Of a DNA stretch of 64,000 nucleotides, positions 50,244-60,010 are shown piece by piece. The notes beneath the pieces were generated by a model. It saw only the letters and a list, made by a program, of their open reading frames with translations, was not told the origin of the DNA and ran no database searches. The translations under genes and the position numbers were made by a program. Within the stretch, counting starts at the first letter, position 1, and every line of letters begins with the position of its first letter. Source of the DNA: Pseudomonadota bacterium (GTDB lineage Bacteria > Chloroflexota > UBA6077 > JAJPGT01); the NCBI GenBank assembly GCA_021325655.1, contig JAJPGT010000100.1:1-64000 (forward strand). The letters are read 5' to 3'.

Positions 50244-51560
50244 TCAGTCGCCCGCGCTCACCGTACAGTGAACGCGGAGGCCAGGGTTCCACTCGAAGGG
50301 GAAGCGGGCGAAGCGGGTTCGCTCGTCGCGCAGATGCTCGAAGAAGTTGCCCGCCAGCACCGCCTTGACCTTGCCGTCGAGCAGTTGTCCATCCAGAATG
50401 GCGCGCGCCTGCGGGGCGACGAGCGAGTAGCTTCCGCTCGACGCGTCCTGGGTATGCATCCCGAGCAGGCTATAGACATATAGTCCGCGCTCGACGTCGG
50501 CCAGCAGATCCGCCGGGGCAAGGTCGTCGCGGCGGGAGCGGAGCAGGAAGGCTGGCCCACCACGCGGCAGCGGCGTGGGCGCCATGCCGGCCCGGCGGGC
50601 GTACTTCAGATCGAGCAGCGGTGTCACCAGCCGCCCCGCGGTGATCAGATCGGTCCGCCCGCCCGGCACCCCTTCCGACGTCGCCGGGGTGGCGGCGCCT
50701 TCCAGTGGCAGCAGCGTGTCTACCCACAGGTCCAGGTCCGAACGCGCCACCTGCTTGCCGTTCTTGAAGTCGTCCAGGGTGAAGGCGGCATGGCCGTTGA
50801 CCACGGCGGAGCCGGCGAGGTTGGCGCCCAGGTAGTGGCTGTAAAAGCTCTCAGCCTCGTCTGGCGGCAGAACCACCGGGAGCTGGCCGGTGAGCGGAGG
50901 CGCTTCCGAGCGCAGCGCGGCGCTCGTCATGGCAACATCCTGGATCAGATCCTCCGCCTCCGGCTCGTCGATGACCCGGCGCTTGGAGTAGCCACGCGAG
51001 TACAGGTCGTCTGCGGAGGCCCAGTAGCTGAACGAGGTTTCCTGGTAGCTCACCCAGATACCGGTGGACGAGCACAGGCAGCGCGTCCCCACCCCGGCAC
51101 CCACGCCAGCGTCCACGATCCGCGCCCCGGCCGCACGGCAGGTCTCTAGCGCCCGCTGCAGGAGCCGGAACAGGAGCTCGGTGTCGCCGTCGACGATCGC
51201 CGCCACGCGGGGATCGAACGTCTCGACCGCGGGGTAGCTGGCCGGGGGCAGCAGCGGCGGAGCGTAGGGGTCGGCGAACGCGCTTTCGCGCCAGGCGCGC
51301 AGCCGCGCCTCGAACGCCTCCACCGCCTGCGCGTCCACGTTGCCGTAGGTGTAGAGCCCGTCCGACCAGACGACAAAGATTCCGCCGCCGATGGAGGCGG
51401 CGACCGACGGCGGATCGTAGGGACCACCGATGCGACTGTCCTTCAGGCCGGCGCGGATCGCCCGCGAGTCGGAGAGATCGAAGCGCCAGCCCACGACCTC
51501 CACCCCGCCCACCGCGGGTCGCCGGTCGAGGCGCGCCGCCAGATGGTCGGCAAACGTCAC
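50244..51560 (-). CDS. TldD/PmbA family protein, PmbA (TldE)-type subunit
   Basis: The protein has 438 residues from GTG 51560. The C-terminal beta-rich domain with Gly-Gly-Arg-Thr-Asp-Leu-Ile and Gly-Met-His-Thr-Gln-Asp matches PmbA. It lacks the HExxxH zinc motif, as expected for the non-catalytic partner of the heterodimeric TldD/TldE protease that trims peptides and unfolded proteins. It lies 22 bases after the TldD gene. Confidence 0.87.
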   Translation of the reverse strand: MTFADHLAARLDRRPAVGGVEVVGWRFDLSDSRAIRAGLKDSRIGGPYDPPSVAASIGGGIFVVWSDGLYTYGNVDAQAVEAFEARLRAWRESAFADPYAPPLLPPASYPAVETFDPRVAAIVDGDTELLFRLLQRALETCRAAGARIVDAGVGAGVGTRCLCSSTGIWVSYQETSFSYWASADDLYSRGYSKRRVIDEPEAEDLIQDVAMTSAALRSEAPPLTGQLPVVLPPDEAESFYSHYLGANLAGSAVVNGHAAFTLDDFKNGKQVARSDLDLWVDTLLPLEGAATPATSEGVPGGRTDLITAGRLVTPLLDLKYARRAGMAPTPLPRGGPAFLLRSRRDDLAPADLLADVERGLYVYSLLGMHTQDASSGSYSLVAPQARAILDGQLLDGKVKAVLAGNFFEHLRDERTRFARFPFEWNPGLRVHCTVSAGD

Positions 51561-51582
51561 GCTCCTACCCCCAAACCGGCCA

Positions 51583-53064
51583 TCAGGTGCCCCCGATCAC
51601 CACGTCTGGATGGGCATCGAGCACCAAGAAGGCATGCGAGCCGCCGCTGGACGGGACGCTCTGGCCGCCCTTGCCGCAGTGGCCCATCGCATCCAGGTGC
51701 AGCGCGCCCAGGCCAGCGCGAATCGCCCACAGCGCGGACAGGCTCTTGCCGCTGAACACCGCTGGCTGCCGCGGGCTGGCGCCGTCGCTCAGGTCGTAGA
51801 TCGCGGCGCAGTTGAAGACGAAGTCGCCCAGCTTCGGATTCACCTGCCCGCCCTTGTAGCCCGACAGGAACAGCACCTGCTCGCTGGAGGCGATGAGCCC
51901 GGAGGCGAGCAGGGCCTGGCGGAGCTCTTCAGGCTGGATGGTATCGACGTCCGCCTGAAGCGGAGCCGCGCCCTCGACCTCGATGCGGATGTTGCTCATG
52001 CGCGGCAGCGGCCGGCTGCGGTAGCTCTCGGCGCGGCAGGCGCCGGTCACCGGCACTCCGGCCTTCGCCGCCGAGAACAGGTCGCCCAGCCCGCACTCCA
52101 GCACCCCGTGGCGGATGATGAACACCGTCTCGCGGGGGAGGCCGTTAGCGCTGATCGGCTGGTAGGCGTAGTCGCCCAGGATCGGCTCGTCGACGATCGA
52201 GACGCTCGGCCGGGCAACCTGCTCGCCCAGCCGCAGCGTGCCATCGCGGGCCAGGATCGAGGTCTCGGCGCCGTCGGTCTCCGAGGCGTGCCCGAACGCC
52301 TCATGCGCCAACCCCTTCGCCAGCGCGTAATCCAGCACCAGTGTGTAGCTGCCGCCACGCACGCGCGGCGCGTCTAGCACCGCTCGCGCCCGGCCCACCG
52401 CCGCCCGGGCGCGACGGAGCAGCCGCTCCTGGTTGGCCGGGTCGAGCAGCACCGACGCGTCGGCGCCGCTCACCGCGCAGCCGGTCGTCGCCGCGCCGGA
52501 GCGCGAGCGGGCAGTGAAGTCGTGGCGGACAAAGGCGTGCGGCAGGCTGAACGACACATCCGTGCCGTCCGAGCGAACCACCCGCCACTCCTCGTCGGCG
52601 ACGAAGTGGCCACTGCGCACCGAGAAACCCCGCGCCAGCGCCTGCGCCTCCCGATTCACGGCCAGCAGCGCCTCGGACTGCGCGCGCGCTGGCGTGTCCG
52701 CCAGCGCGCGCCCCGGGTTCGGCAGCACCCGCGCGTCGCCCGGCGGCAGCTCGAAGATCGCCCGATTGCGCTCCGGGTCAAGTGGGGCGGCGGCGCGCGC
52801 CAGCGCCGCCGCCTCGCGCACGAGCCGGGCCGCCTCGGCAGGCGTGATCCGATCGGTGCTGGCGAAGCCGGCCAACCCCTCGGGGGTGAACACGTGGACC
52901 CCGAGCCCGGCCGCCTGGCCGGCGCTGACCCGCTCCAGCACCCCGTTGTTCACCGTGAGCGAGCGCTCCTGGATATCCTGAATTCGCCCGATGGCCGCCA
53001 CCCCCTCGCGGCGGGCGGCGTCCAGCAGGGCCTGGAGCGCTTCGGTGTACCGGGCGACGCGCAT
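51583..53064 (-). CDS. tldD: TldD family zinc metalloprotease subunit
   Basis: The protein has 493 residues. The catalytic motif His254-Glu-Ala-Phe-Gly-His259 and the downstream Gly-Ala-Cys-Arg-Ala-Glu-Ser-Tyr-Arg region are present. TldD with PmbA forms a protease that degrades small proteins and matures some ribosomal peptides. GAGGAGC precedes the ATG. Pairing and order with the PmbA gene support a heterodimer. Confidence 0.93.
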   Translation of the reverse strand: MRVARYTEALQALLDAARREGVAAIGRIQDIQERSLTVNNGVLERVSAGQAAGLGVHVFTPEGLAGFASTDRITPAEAARLVREAAALARAAAPLDPERNRAIFELPPGDARVLPNPGRALADTPARAQSEALLAVNREAQALARGFSVRSGHFVADEEWRVVRSDGTDVSFSLPHAFVRHDFTARSRSGAATTGCAVSGADASVLLDPANQERLLRRARAAVGRARAVLDAPRVRGGSYTLVLDYALAKGLAHEAFGHASETDGAETSILARDGTLRLGEQVARPSVSIVDEPILGDYAYQPISANGLPRETVFIIRHGVLECGLGDLFSAAKAGVPVTGACRAESYRSRPLPRMSNIRIEVEGAAPLQADVDTIQPEELRQALLASGLIASSEQVLFLSGYKGGQVNPKLGDFVFNCAAIYDLSDGASPRQPAVFSGKSLSALWAIRAGLGALHLDAMGHCGKGGQSVPSSGGSHAFLVLDAHPDVVIGGT

Positions 53065-53090
53065 GGTGCTCCTCGATGATAGAGCAGCCG

Positions 53091-54737
53091 CTACCCGAAC
53101 GGCCGCAGGTCCGTGCCGCGCAGCAGGTAGAAGGCGCGGCCAGGGAAAGCGCGTCGCAGCCGGGCGAGGGTAGCCTCGTCCGTGTACTGAGCATAGACCA
53201 CGTCTCCGTCGAACCAGGGGCTATTGGCCGGAAACACCGAGCCGTAGTCGGACCAGTCGCGCTCCTGCACCACCAGCACCAGCGCGTTTTTCAGCCCGGC
53301 CGCCTCCACCGCATCCAGCCTGGCCCGGGTGAAGAAGTTCTTCCCGTGCAGCGTCCAGAGGTAGCCGGGCGTCGAGGTGAACAGGCCAACCGCCAGCAGG
53401 ATGGCCAGCGCCGCCCCGACGGCAAGCTGCACCAGCGAGACGCCGCCCAGGGAGTCTGAGTCCCGCCGGACGGCAGCCAGCGGCGCTCCCGAGCCTTCGG
53501 TTCCCGATGGCTCGAGCTGGACGCTCAGCCGCCCAAACCGCTGGCCACCCAGGAGCGACAGCAGCCGCAGCGCTCCGAGCGCGCTGACGAGCAGAAAGCC
53601 ACCGAGCCCCTCGTAGTAGTAGCGCGGATGCGGCGCCCAGTAGGGGACGTAGGCGGCGATCAGGGTGAGGACACTCAAAATGAGTAGCCCCTCCAGCACC
53701 AAGCGGCCCGGCCGAAGGCGCCCGCGGCCGGGCCGAAGCTGCCACGCCACCCAGAGCGCCTCGACGACAAACAGCACGAACGCGGCGTAGCCAGAGAGTG
53801 GCCAGCCGAGGAGGGTCGGCGCCACCTGCTCCAGGTTGAGCTGCACGTAGTACCATCCCATCGCCGGGGTGTGGCGGCCGAGCGTGCCGATCCCTTCGCC
53901 GAAGCCGTAGCGATCGAACGGCCACCACAGGTCGTACAGGCTCAGACGGAGCTGGCCGGTGAGGACCGCGTTGTACAGCGGGAGCGTGAGCAGCCCCGGC
54001 AGCGCGCCGAGCGCCAGCGGAAGCATCAGATCGCGCCCCCGGCCCCGCTGACCCAGCCAGAGCGCGTAGAGCGCGAACGGCGCGAGCACCCCGAGCGCGG
54101 TGGCCGGGCGAGCCAGGAAGACGAACCCGGCCAGCGCCCCGGCGGCGAGCGCCGCCCGCCCGCGCCCGGGCTCCAGGGCGACAACGAACAGCGCCAGGAA
54201 GCCGAGCACCAGGCACAGCGTGGCGGTGTGCGACATCAGCGATCCGGCGTACTCCAGGAAGAACGGGGAGGTGGCGCCGAGCAGCGCCGCCAGCAGACCG
54301 GCCGGGGCGCTGAAGCAGCGTGCCCCGATCCAGGAGAGCAGCAGCAGCGACAGTGCCCCGAGCACCGGGTTGACCAGCCAGGGGACGCCCAGCGCCGAGC
54401 CCGGAGCGAGCAGCAGTGGGTAGCCGGGGGGATACTTCGCGAAGCGCTTACCCGCAAGGTCGATCACAAAGGGGGCGAAGAACGCCCCCGGGACCGGCGG
54501 GGCCGGCCCGGCCAGCGCCCCGCCGGCGAATACCTTGGACTGATACTCGAAGGCAAGCTCGTCCTCGTTGTGCGGGATTCCCTCGAACACGGCGCTACTC
54601 ACCCATAGCGCCAGCGCCAGCCCGAGCAGGGCGACCAGGAGCGACATCGCCACGCGCCAATCCCGCGCAAGCGCCTCCGGCCTGGCGACGGCGGCGAGGC
54701 GCCAGGTCAGCCTGGAGGCGCTGCTCACCCGGCCCAT
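53091..54737 (-). CDS. GT39-like polytopic membrane glycosyltransferase
   Basis: The 548 residues have roughly eleven hydrophobic segments and a soluble C-terminal part of about 90 residues. The first loop contains His-Asn-Glu-Asp-Glu-Leu-Ala-Phe, an acidic pair expected of GT-C enzymes, and Lys-Tyr-Pro-Pro-Gly-Tyr-Pro. It is similar in layout to the gene at 18258 but not beside it. It is divergent from the 6-phosphofructokinase gene. Confidence 0.72.
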   Translation of the reverse strand: MGRVSSASRLTWRLAAVARPEALARDWRVAMSLLVALLGLALALWVSSAVFEGIPHNEDELAFEYQSKVFAGGALAGPAPPVPGAFFAPFVIDLAGKRFAKYPPGYPLLLAPGSALGVPWLVNPVLGALSLLLLSWIGARCFSAPAGLLAALLGATSPFFLEYAGSLMSHTATLCLVLGFLALFVVALEPGRGRAALAAGALAGFVFLARPATALGVLAPFALYALWLGQRGRGRDLMLPLALGALPGLLTLPLYNAVLTGQLRLSLYDLWWPFDRYGFGEGIGTLGRHTPAMGWYYVQLNLEQVAPTLLGWPLSGYAAFVLFVVEALWVAWQLRPGRGRLRPGRLVLEGLLILSVLTLIAAYVPYWAPHPRYYYEGLGGFLLVSALGALRLLSLLGGQRFGRLSVQLEPSGTEGSGAPLAAVRRDSDSLGGVSLVQLAVGAALAILLAVGLFTSTPGYLWTLHGKNFFTRARLDAVEAAGLKNALVLVVQERDWSDYGSVFPANSPWFDGDVVYAQYTDEATLARLRRAFPGRAFYLLRGTDLRPFG

Positions 54738-54750
54738 ACAAACCCCGTTC

Positions 54751-54756
54751 TATACT
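54751..54756 (+). promoter_or_regulatory. -10 element (TATACT) of the 6-phosphofructokinase gene
   Basis: TATACT 28 bases before GTG 54785, in the 47-base divergent gap. No clear -35. Confidence 0.6.
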
Positions 54757-54784
54757 GAGGCAGCGTCTCCAGAAGGGGAGCCAG

Positions 54785-55888
54785 GTGCAGAGGGCTGAAA
54801 GGCTGCGACTCGGCGTGCTGACCGGCGGCGGCGATTGCCCGGGACTGAATGCCGTCATCCGAGCGGTGGTCACCACCGCCCTGGTCGAGTACGGCTGGGA
54901 GGTGCTGGGCATTCTCGACGGCTTCGAAGGTCTGCTCGCCGACAACCGTACCCGCCAGCTCACCGAAGCCGACGTGCGCGACATCCTGCCGCGTGGCGGG
55001 ACGATCCTCGGTACTACCAACCGCAGCAACCCTTTCCGTTGCCCAGTGCAGCGCGACGGCAGCATCGTCTACGTCGACCGCTCTCAGGAGGTCGCACAGC
55101 GCGTGCGCGACCTTGGCCTCGACTGCCTGATCGTTATCGGTGGCGACGGGACGCTGGCGATCGCCCGCGACCTGCAGCCGCTGGGCGTGAACGTGGTGGG
55201 CGTGCCCAAGACGATCGACAACGACGTCGCGGCGACGGACGTGACCTTCGGCTTCGACACCGCGCTGCATGTCGCCACGGACGCGATCGATCGGCTGCAC
55301 ACTACGGCGGAGAGCCATCATCGGGTCATGGTCCTGGAGTTGATGGGGCGCACGGTCGGCTGGATCGCCCTGCACGCGGGACTCGCGGGCGGCGCTCACG
55401 TGATCCTTATACCCGAGATTCCCTTCCGGATGGAGAAGGTCCGCGAGGCGGTCGCCCGCCGCGACGCGGCCGGAGCGCACTTCAGCATCGTCGTCGTCGC
55501 CGAGGGGGCCTCGCCGGTCGGCGGCCTGGACCAGCCGGAGCGGCGCGCGCAGGACGCGGCCGGCTTTCGGCTCGACCTGCGCCGGATCGGAAACTGGGTG
55601 GCGACCGAGGTGAGTCGGGGGACAGCCCGCGAGGCGCGCTGCACGGTGCTGGGCCACCTCCAGCGGGGCGGGAGCCCCTCTCCGTTCGACCGCATCCTGG
55701 GCACCCGCTTCGGCGCCGCCGCGGTGCGGCTGGTAGCCGAGGGGCGCTTCGGCCAGATGGTGGCGCTGCGGGGCGGGGAGATCACCGCGGTCACCCTGGC
55801 CGAAGCCTGCGGCGTGCTCAAGTCGGTGCCGCCGGACGGCGAGCTGGTGCGCACCGCGCGCGGGCTCGGCATCAGCTTCGGCGACTGA
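54785..55888 (+). CDS. pfkA: 6-phosphofructokinase
   Basis: The protein has 367 residues from GTG 54785 behind GGGGAG. It phosphorylates fructose 6-phosphate. Gly-Gly-Gly-Asp-Cys-Pro-Gly-Leu-Asn opens the fold; the donor site reads Gly-Gly-Asp-Gly-Thr (119-123) and the catalytic loop Pro-Lys-Thr-Ile-Asp-Asn-Asp (141-147). Gly at the first site favours ATP over pyrophosphate, while Lys at the second is the residue usually seen in PPi-dependent or group III enzymes, so donor use is uncertain. Confidence 0.93.
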   Translation: MQRAERLRLGVLTGGGDCPGLNAVIRAVVTTALVEYGWEVLGILDGFEGLLADNRTRQLTEADVRDILPRGGTILGTTNRSNPFRCPVQRDGSIVYVDRSQEVAQRVRDLGLDCLIVIGGDGTLAIARDLQPLGVNVVGVPKTIDNDVAATDVTFGFDTALHVATDAIDRLHTTAESHHRVMVLELMGRTVGWIALHAGLAGGAHVILIPEIPFRMEKVREAVARRDAAGAHFSIVVVAEGASPVGGLDQPERRAQDAAGFRLDLRRIGNWVATEVSRGTAREARCTVLGHLQRGGSPSPFDRILGTRFGAAAVRLVAEGRFGQMVALRGGEITAVTLAEACGVLKSVPPDGELVRTARGLGISFGD

Positions 55889-56089
55889 TGAGCGCCACGG
55901 CCAGCGCCAGCCCGCCGCACAGCGAATGGCCGTGGCCACCGCGCCGGATCGATGGAAGCGCCTCCTCTCACCCATCGGCCGCTGCACTGCGCCGGCGCGG
56001 GCGGCCCGCGGGCACGCCATTTGCGGCTGTTCAGTCCGCCGGGTAGCACCGGTGCCGGCCGGTGCAGGCTCTACAAAGGAGGCACGGCC

Positions 56090-56797
56090 ATGGCTCCCGC
56101 CGATTTCGACCGCGATCGTCCCCGAGGCGAGGCAGAGTACGCCCCGCCTGGCCGCTGGGCCGGCCAGGGCTGGGAGATGGTGCGCCGCGAGTACGCTGGC
56201 CCGGGCGCGATGCGCCCTGTCACCTGGGGATACACCGAAGCCTGGATGGTTCCCGGTCCCTACACCGGGCGCGGCCCGCGCGGCTATCGTCGCTCCGACG
56301 AGCGTATCTGGGAGGACGTCTGCGAGCGGCTCACACAGCACGGGCAGCTCGACGCCAGCGGCATTGAGGTGCGAGTCGAGAACGGGGAGGTCACCCTCGA
56401 GGGCATAGTGTCCAGCCGCGAGGCCAAGCGTATGGCGGAGGACACCGCGGAGTCGGTGCCCGGAGTGCGAGACGTGCACAACCGGCTGCGAATCGGCCGG
56501 CTTGAGCCCGCACCAGCCGAGCTCGCGGGACAGCCACAGGTGCTCCGCTCGCAGATCCGGGTCGGTATGGATGTGCTGGGCAGCGACGGGGAGCGGGTTG
56601 GCGAGGTGAAGGAGCTGCGGGACAACGACTTTGTGGTCGACCGCCACCTCGCCACCGACATCTATGTCCCGTTCGAGGTGGTGCAGACGATTCGGGCGAA
56701 CCAGGTCGTGATCAACGTGCCCGCCGCCCAGGTGGACACCTACGGCTGGGCCAAGATGGGCACGATCATAACCAGCCCGGGAACCGGCGCGACTTAG
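56090..56797 (+). CDS. BON-domain protein with DUF2171/PRC-like C-terminal domain
   Basis: The protein has 235 residues from ATG 56090 behind AAAGGAGG. An Arg/Gly/Tyr-rich N-terminal region (1-60) is followed by a BON domain (about 66-140) with [12 protein letters not shown] and Val-Pro-Gly-Val-Arg-Asp-Val-His-Asn, then a beta-barrel-like domain with [14 protein letters not shown]. BON domains bind lipid or wall ligands in exported proteins, but no signal peptide is visible, so a cytoplasmic stress role is possible. Its stop overlaps the ftsZ stop on the other strand. Confidence 0.83.
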   Translation: MAPADFDRDRPRGEAEYAPPGRWAGQGWEMVRREYAGPGAMRPVTWGYTEAWMVPGPYTGRGPRGYRRSDERIWEDVCERLTQHGQLDASGIEVRVENGEVTLEGIVSSREAKRMAEDTAESVPGVRDVHNRLRIGRLEPAPAELAGQPQVLRSQIRVGMDVLGSDGERVGEVKELRDNDFVVDRHLATDIYVPFEVVQTIRANQVVINVPAAQVDTYGWAKMGTIITSPGTGAT

Positions 56798-58026
56798 CCG
56801 CGCCGGCGGCGTAGGAAGGCGGGCAGATCCAGGTCGCTGGCCGCGTCGAGGGCCGGTTCGGCCGGCGGGTATGGGCGCGGCCGCGGGAAGTCCGCGTCAC
56901 GCTCGGGCAGCTCGGCGGGATGGCGCAGCCGCTCCGACGCCGGCTCTGCCCGCCCGCGCTGGCTGGTCTCGGGCAGGCCGGTCGCGATCACGGTCAGCCG
57001 GAAGGTCTCCTGCGCCTTGGGGTGGATCACTGCTCCGAAGATAATGTTGGCGGCCGGGTCTACCGCCGCAGCGATGGCGTTGGCTGCCTCGGTCACTTCG
57101 GCAAGCGTCAGATCGGGCCCGCCGGTGACGTTCACCAGGACGCCCCGCGCTCCCTCGATGGAGGCGTCGAGCAGCGGGCTCGTGATCGCGGCGCGGGCGG
57201 CGGCCATCGCCCGGCCCTCGCCGCGCGCTTCGCCGATCGCCATCAGCGCCGTGCCGGCGTTCGCCATGATCGCCCGCACGTCGGCGAAGTCCAGGTTGAT
57301 GACGCCGGTGATGGTCACCAGATCGGAGATGCCCTGCACCCCCTGGCGGAGCACATCGTCCGCCATGCGGAACGCCTGCACCACCGTCATCTGCTTGTCG
57401 GCCATCTGCATCAGCCGGTCGTTCGGGATGACGATTAGCGCGTCGACCTTCTCCTTGAGCCGCTGAACCCCTTCCTCCGCCAGGCGGCGGCGGCGCATGC
57501 CCTCGAAGCCGAAGGGGGTTGTGACGACGCCAACGGTGAGCGCGTGCGCCTTGCGGGCGATCTCCGCGATGACGGGCGAGGCGCCGGTTCCGGTGCCACC
57601 GCCCATTCCAGCGGTGACGAATACCATGTCGGCGCCGGCGATCGCCTCCTGCAGCAGGTCCGCGCTGATCTCAGCGGCGCGCTCGCCGACCGAGGGATCG
57701 CCCCCAGCGCCGAGGCCACGATTTGCACGGCCACCGATGGCGATCTTCTTGAGCGCGTTCGACATTGCTAGCGCCTGCGCATCGGTGTTAACCGCGATGA
57801 ACTCGACGCCCTGCACTCCCGCCTCGATCATCCGGTTCACGGCGTTGTTGCCACCGCCGCCAACGCCGATGATCTTGACCTCGGTGAAGCCTTTGGCCTG
57901 AGAGGTGACCGGCGCGTCGAGAATCTGCTGGACGAGCTGCGCCGGACGGGAGGGCTGCCCATCGTCGCGCTGCAAGCGGCTAGGGTTGAACCCGCCGCGC
58001 TGCTTGCTAAGGTTATTATTGGACAC
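56794..58026 (-). CDS. ftsZ: cell division protein FtsZ
   Basis: The protein has 410 residues from GTG 58026; ATG 58041 is an alternative. The tubulin-like GTPase builds the division ring. GTP-binding signature Gly-Gly-Gly-Thr-Gly-Thr-Gly is at 142-148 and the T7 loop Asn-Leu-Asp-Phe-Ala-Asp-Val is present. The N-terminal extension of about 45 residues is long for the family. The C-terminal conserved peptide is Asp-Leu-Asp-Leu-Pro-Ala-Phe-Leu followed by Arg-Arg-Arg-Arg, ready to bind partner proteins. GAGGTG stands 7 bases before GTG. The start is inside parA (11-base overlap); ftsA is not adjacent. Confidence 0.96.
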   Translation of the reverse strand: MSNNNLSKQRGGFNPSRLQRDDGQPSRPAQLVQQILDAPVTSQAKGFTEVKIIGVGGGGNNAVNRMIEAGVQGVEFIAVNTDAQALAMSNALKKIAIGGRANRGLGAGGDPSVGERAAEISADLLQEAIAGADMVFVTAGMGGGTGTGASPVIAEIARKAHALTVGVVTTPFGFEGMRRRRLAEEGVQRLKEKVDALIVIPNDRLMQMADKQMTVVQAFRMADDVLRQGVQGISDLVTITGVINLDFADVRAIMANAGTALMAIGEARGEGRAMAAARAAITSPLLDASIEGARGVLVNVTGGPDLTLAEVTEAANAIAAAVDPAANIIFGAVIHPKAQETFRLTVIATGLPETSQRGRAEPASERLRHPAELPERDADFPRPRPYPPAEPALDAASDLDLPAFLRRRRG

Positions 58027-58780
58027 GGCGCAACACCTCATCCGCCAGGCTCAGATACAGGTCCGCCGCCTTGTCGCCCCCCGCATAGCGAAAGACCGAG
58101 ACGCCCGAGGAGCCAGCTTCCAGAATCTTACTGTTTGTGCCGATCTCCGTTTCGAACACCGCGTCACCCCAGCGCTCGCGCAGATGGTCCGATACCAGGC
58201 GCTCCTCCTTCAGCCGGCGATCCAGCTTGCTGAGCAGGATGCCGAGAACCTTCAGGCGTGGATTCAGGAAGAGCGTCTCCTGGATCGTATCCTCGAGCAT
58301 CTGCAAGCCCTGCAAGGAGAAGAAGCGCGCCTCGGTGGGGACGACGACGTAGTGGGCTGCCACCAGTGAATTGATCGTCAACGTGCCGAGTGACGGTGGG
58401 GTGTCGATCAAGACAAACGCGTACTGCCCTTCGACGCCGCTGAGCTGGTCGCGCAGGCGAAGCTCCCGGCCCAGTTTGTTCATGAGCTGGGCTTCGGCCA
58501 CGGCGAGCTCCGTCGCGGCCGGGACGAGATCGAGCCGACCCTCGGAGCCATTCTCGACGCTGACAATCGGGAGCGGGACACGGCGGTCGAGCAGCGCGTC
58601 GGCGACGGTCTGGCGGACACCCTTGTCCAATCCGAACGCGCTGGTGAGGTTGCCCTGCGGGTCCATGTCGACCAGCAGCACCCGATGGCCCTTCACTGCC
58701 AGGGATGCGCCGAGGTTGGCAGTGGTTGTCGTCTTTCCGACGCCGCCCTTTTGATTCGCGACGGCGATAATGATGGCCAA
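58016..58780 (-). CDS. parA: ParA/Soj family ATPase
   Basis: The protein has 254 residues from TTG 58780 behind GCGGAG. The deviant Walker A Lys-Gly-Gly-Val-Gly-Lys-Thr is at 11-17, with Asp-Met-Asp-Pro-Gln-Gly-Asn and Ile-Asp-Thr-Pro-Pro-Ser as the other ATPase motifs. These ATPases move chromosomes or position division proteins by forming DNA-bound gradients. The frame upstream of TTG is low-complexity. No parB gene follows; instead ftsZ overlaps its end. Confidence 0.93.
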   Translation of the reverse strand: MAIIIAVANQKGGVGKTTTTANLGASLAVKGHRVLLVDMDPQGNLTSAFGLDKGVRQTVADALLDRRVPLPIVSVENGSEGRLDLVPAATELAVAEAQLMNKLGRELRLRDQLSGVEGQYAFVLIDTPPSLGTLTINSLVAAHYVVVPTEARFFSLQGLQMLEDTIQETLFLNPRLKVLGILLSKLDRRLKEERLVSDHLRERWGDAVFETEIGTNSKILEAGSSGVSVFRYAGGDKAADLYLSLADEVLRRVQ

Positions 58781-58958
58781 GAGTGCTCCGCCAGCGGCTT
58801 GCTGCAAACGGTGGGGAACGGCGGGCGAAATCGTAGCATAGGGGGAGGGCCGGTGCAACGAACCTTGACAGACATTTCGGGCACGCCTATGCTCCCGCCC
58901 GGGTACGGGGCGGACCTGACGAACACGGGCCAGCGCTGGCCCGGGAGATGAACAGCGC

Positions 58959-59477
58959 GTGATCCGATGCGTGGGCTGCGGTGGGCGCAACGCGCCAGAT
59001 GCGCAGGAGTGCGAGTGGTGCGCCCGCCCGTTCAAGGAGTCGGCCAGCCGGGGACGCCAGGTTTGGCCGCTGGTGGCTGCGCTCGTCGTCACGCTGCTCC
59101 TGGTCGCCCTCGCCTGGTGGACGCTCGCGGCGACCGGCGCGAGCGTCCAGCGCCGTGCATCCCCGGCCGCCGCGACCAGCTCCCTGCCGCCCACACCGAC
59201 GCGTCTTCCCGCGGCGGTACCGACGCCCCTGCCGCGAGGCGGCCAGGTGGTAATCGTGAACACCGATGGCCAGGGCGCCTCGCTGCGTAGCGAACCGGCC
59301 GCTGGCTCCCAGCGGCTCACCGTGCTGCTGGAAGGGAGCGTCGTCCGGGTCGTCGGCCCGGAAGTGCTGGACGGCGACCACGCCTGGGTGGAGGTGCAGG
59401 ACGACAGCGGCCACCGCGGCTGGGTCCAAGCCGACCTGGTCCAGCCGCTCGACACCGGCACGTCCCTCCCAGGCTAA
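58959..59477 (+). CDS. zinc-ribbon, transmembrane, SH3-domain protein
   Basis: The protein has 172 residues from GTG 58959. Order: zinc ribbon Cys4-x-x-Cys7 and Cys18-x-x-Cys21, one membrane helix (about 35-57), a Pro/Ala linker, and a bacterial SH3-type domain (about 95-165) with Ala-Ser-Leu-Arg-Ser-Glu-Pro and Gly-Trp-Val-Gln-Ala. The topology predicts a cytoplasmic zinc ribbon and an outside SH3 domain that may bind wall peptides. Partner unknown. Confidence 0.8.
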   Translation: MIRCVGCGGRNAPDAQECEWCARPFKESASRGRQVWPLVAALVVTLLLVALAWWTLAATGASVQRRASPAAATSSLPPTPTRLPAAVPTPLPRGGQVVIVNTDGQGASLRSEPAAGSQRLTVLLEGSVVRVVGPEVLDGDHAWVEVQDDSGHRGWVQADLVQPLDTGTSLPG

Positions 59478-59521
59478 GACGGCGGGGCGTGCCCTTTGGA
59501 ACGTGACTGCAGGGCCAGTGG

Positions 59522-59527
59522 TATACT
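59522..59527 (+). promoter_or_regulatory. extended -10 (TGG-TATACT) before the two-helix membrane protein
   Basis: TATACT with a TGn extension, 35 bases before GTG 59563. Confidence 0.6.
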
Positions 59528-59562
59528 GGCAGCACCTTCATCGGGTTCCGAGGCAGGCGGGC

Positions 59563-59982
59563 GTGAGCGAGCGGTACCAGCGCGAGATCGAAGATCTCCT
59601 TCGCAGACTCGACAGCCGGCCTGTCCGGGAGCCCGTCTCCTCCAAGCTGGCGCGCCGGACGGCCACATTTCGGGCTGGGCTGCACCGCGCACTGCGCGGG
59701 TTCCTCCGGCGCGCGCCGATGGAGCAGTTCATGATCGCCAGCATCGTGCTGGTGCTGGTGTCGCTCATCTGCAACCTGATTCCACCGCTGGCGCTGGTCG
59801 CTTATTGGACCAGTGTGTTGAGCATTGTCTTCTTCGTGCTGGCCATTGGGGTTTCGGTGGCCAACCGACGCGCGGCTGGCCCGAGCGGCCCGATCTGGCG
59901 CGGCCAGGTGATCGACTACCGCTCGCGCCGCAACCCGGACTTCATGACCCGCCTGCGGCAGTGGCTCCGGCGGCTGCGCTAG
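59563..59982 (+). CDS. two-helix membrane protein, 139 residues
   Basis: From GTG 59563: a basic cytoplasmic N-terminus with Arg-Glu-Ile-Glu-Asp-Leu-Leu-Arg-Arg-Leu, two hydrophobic segments (about 54-72 and 79-100), and a basic C-terminus with Trp-Arg-Gly-Gln-Val-Ile-Asp-Tyr-Arg. The family, I believe, is common in Chloroflexi; its function is unknown. GAGG lies 8 bases before the start. Confidence 0.72.
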   Translation: MSERYQREIEDLLRRLDSRPVREPVSSKLARRTATFRAGLHRALRGFLRRAPMEQFMIASIVLVLVSLICNLIPPLALVAYWTSVLSIVFFVLAIGVSVANRRAAGPSGPIWRGQVIDYRSRRNPDFMTRLRQWLRRLR

Positions 59983-60010
59983 CCCGCGCCAGCCGCGCGG
60001 AGCCCTCGGG

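Noticed and set aside
54725..56647. Minus-strand open frame of 640 codons opposite pfkA and the BON gene
   Set aside because: It is antisense to two well-supported genes and spans their intergenic region; a GC-rich shadow.
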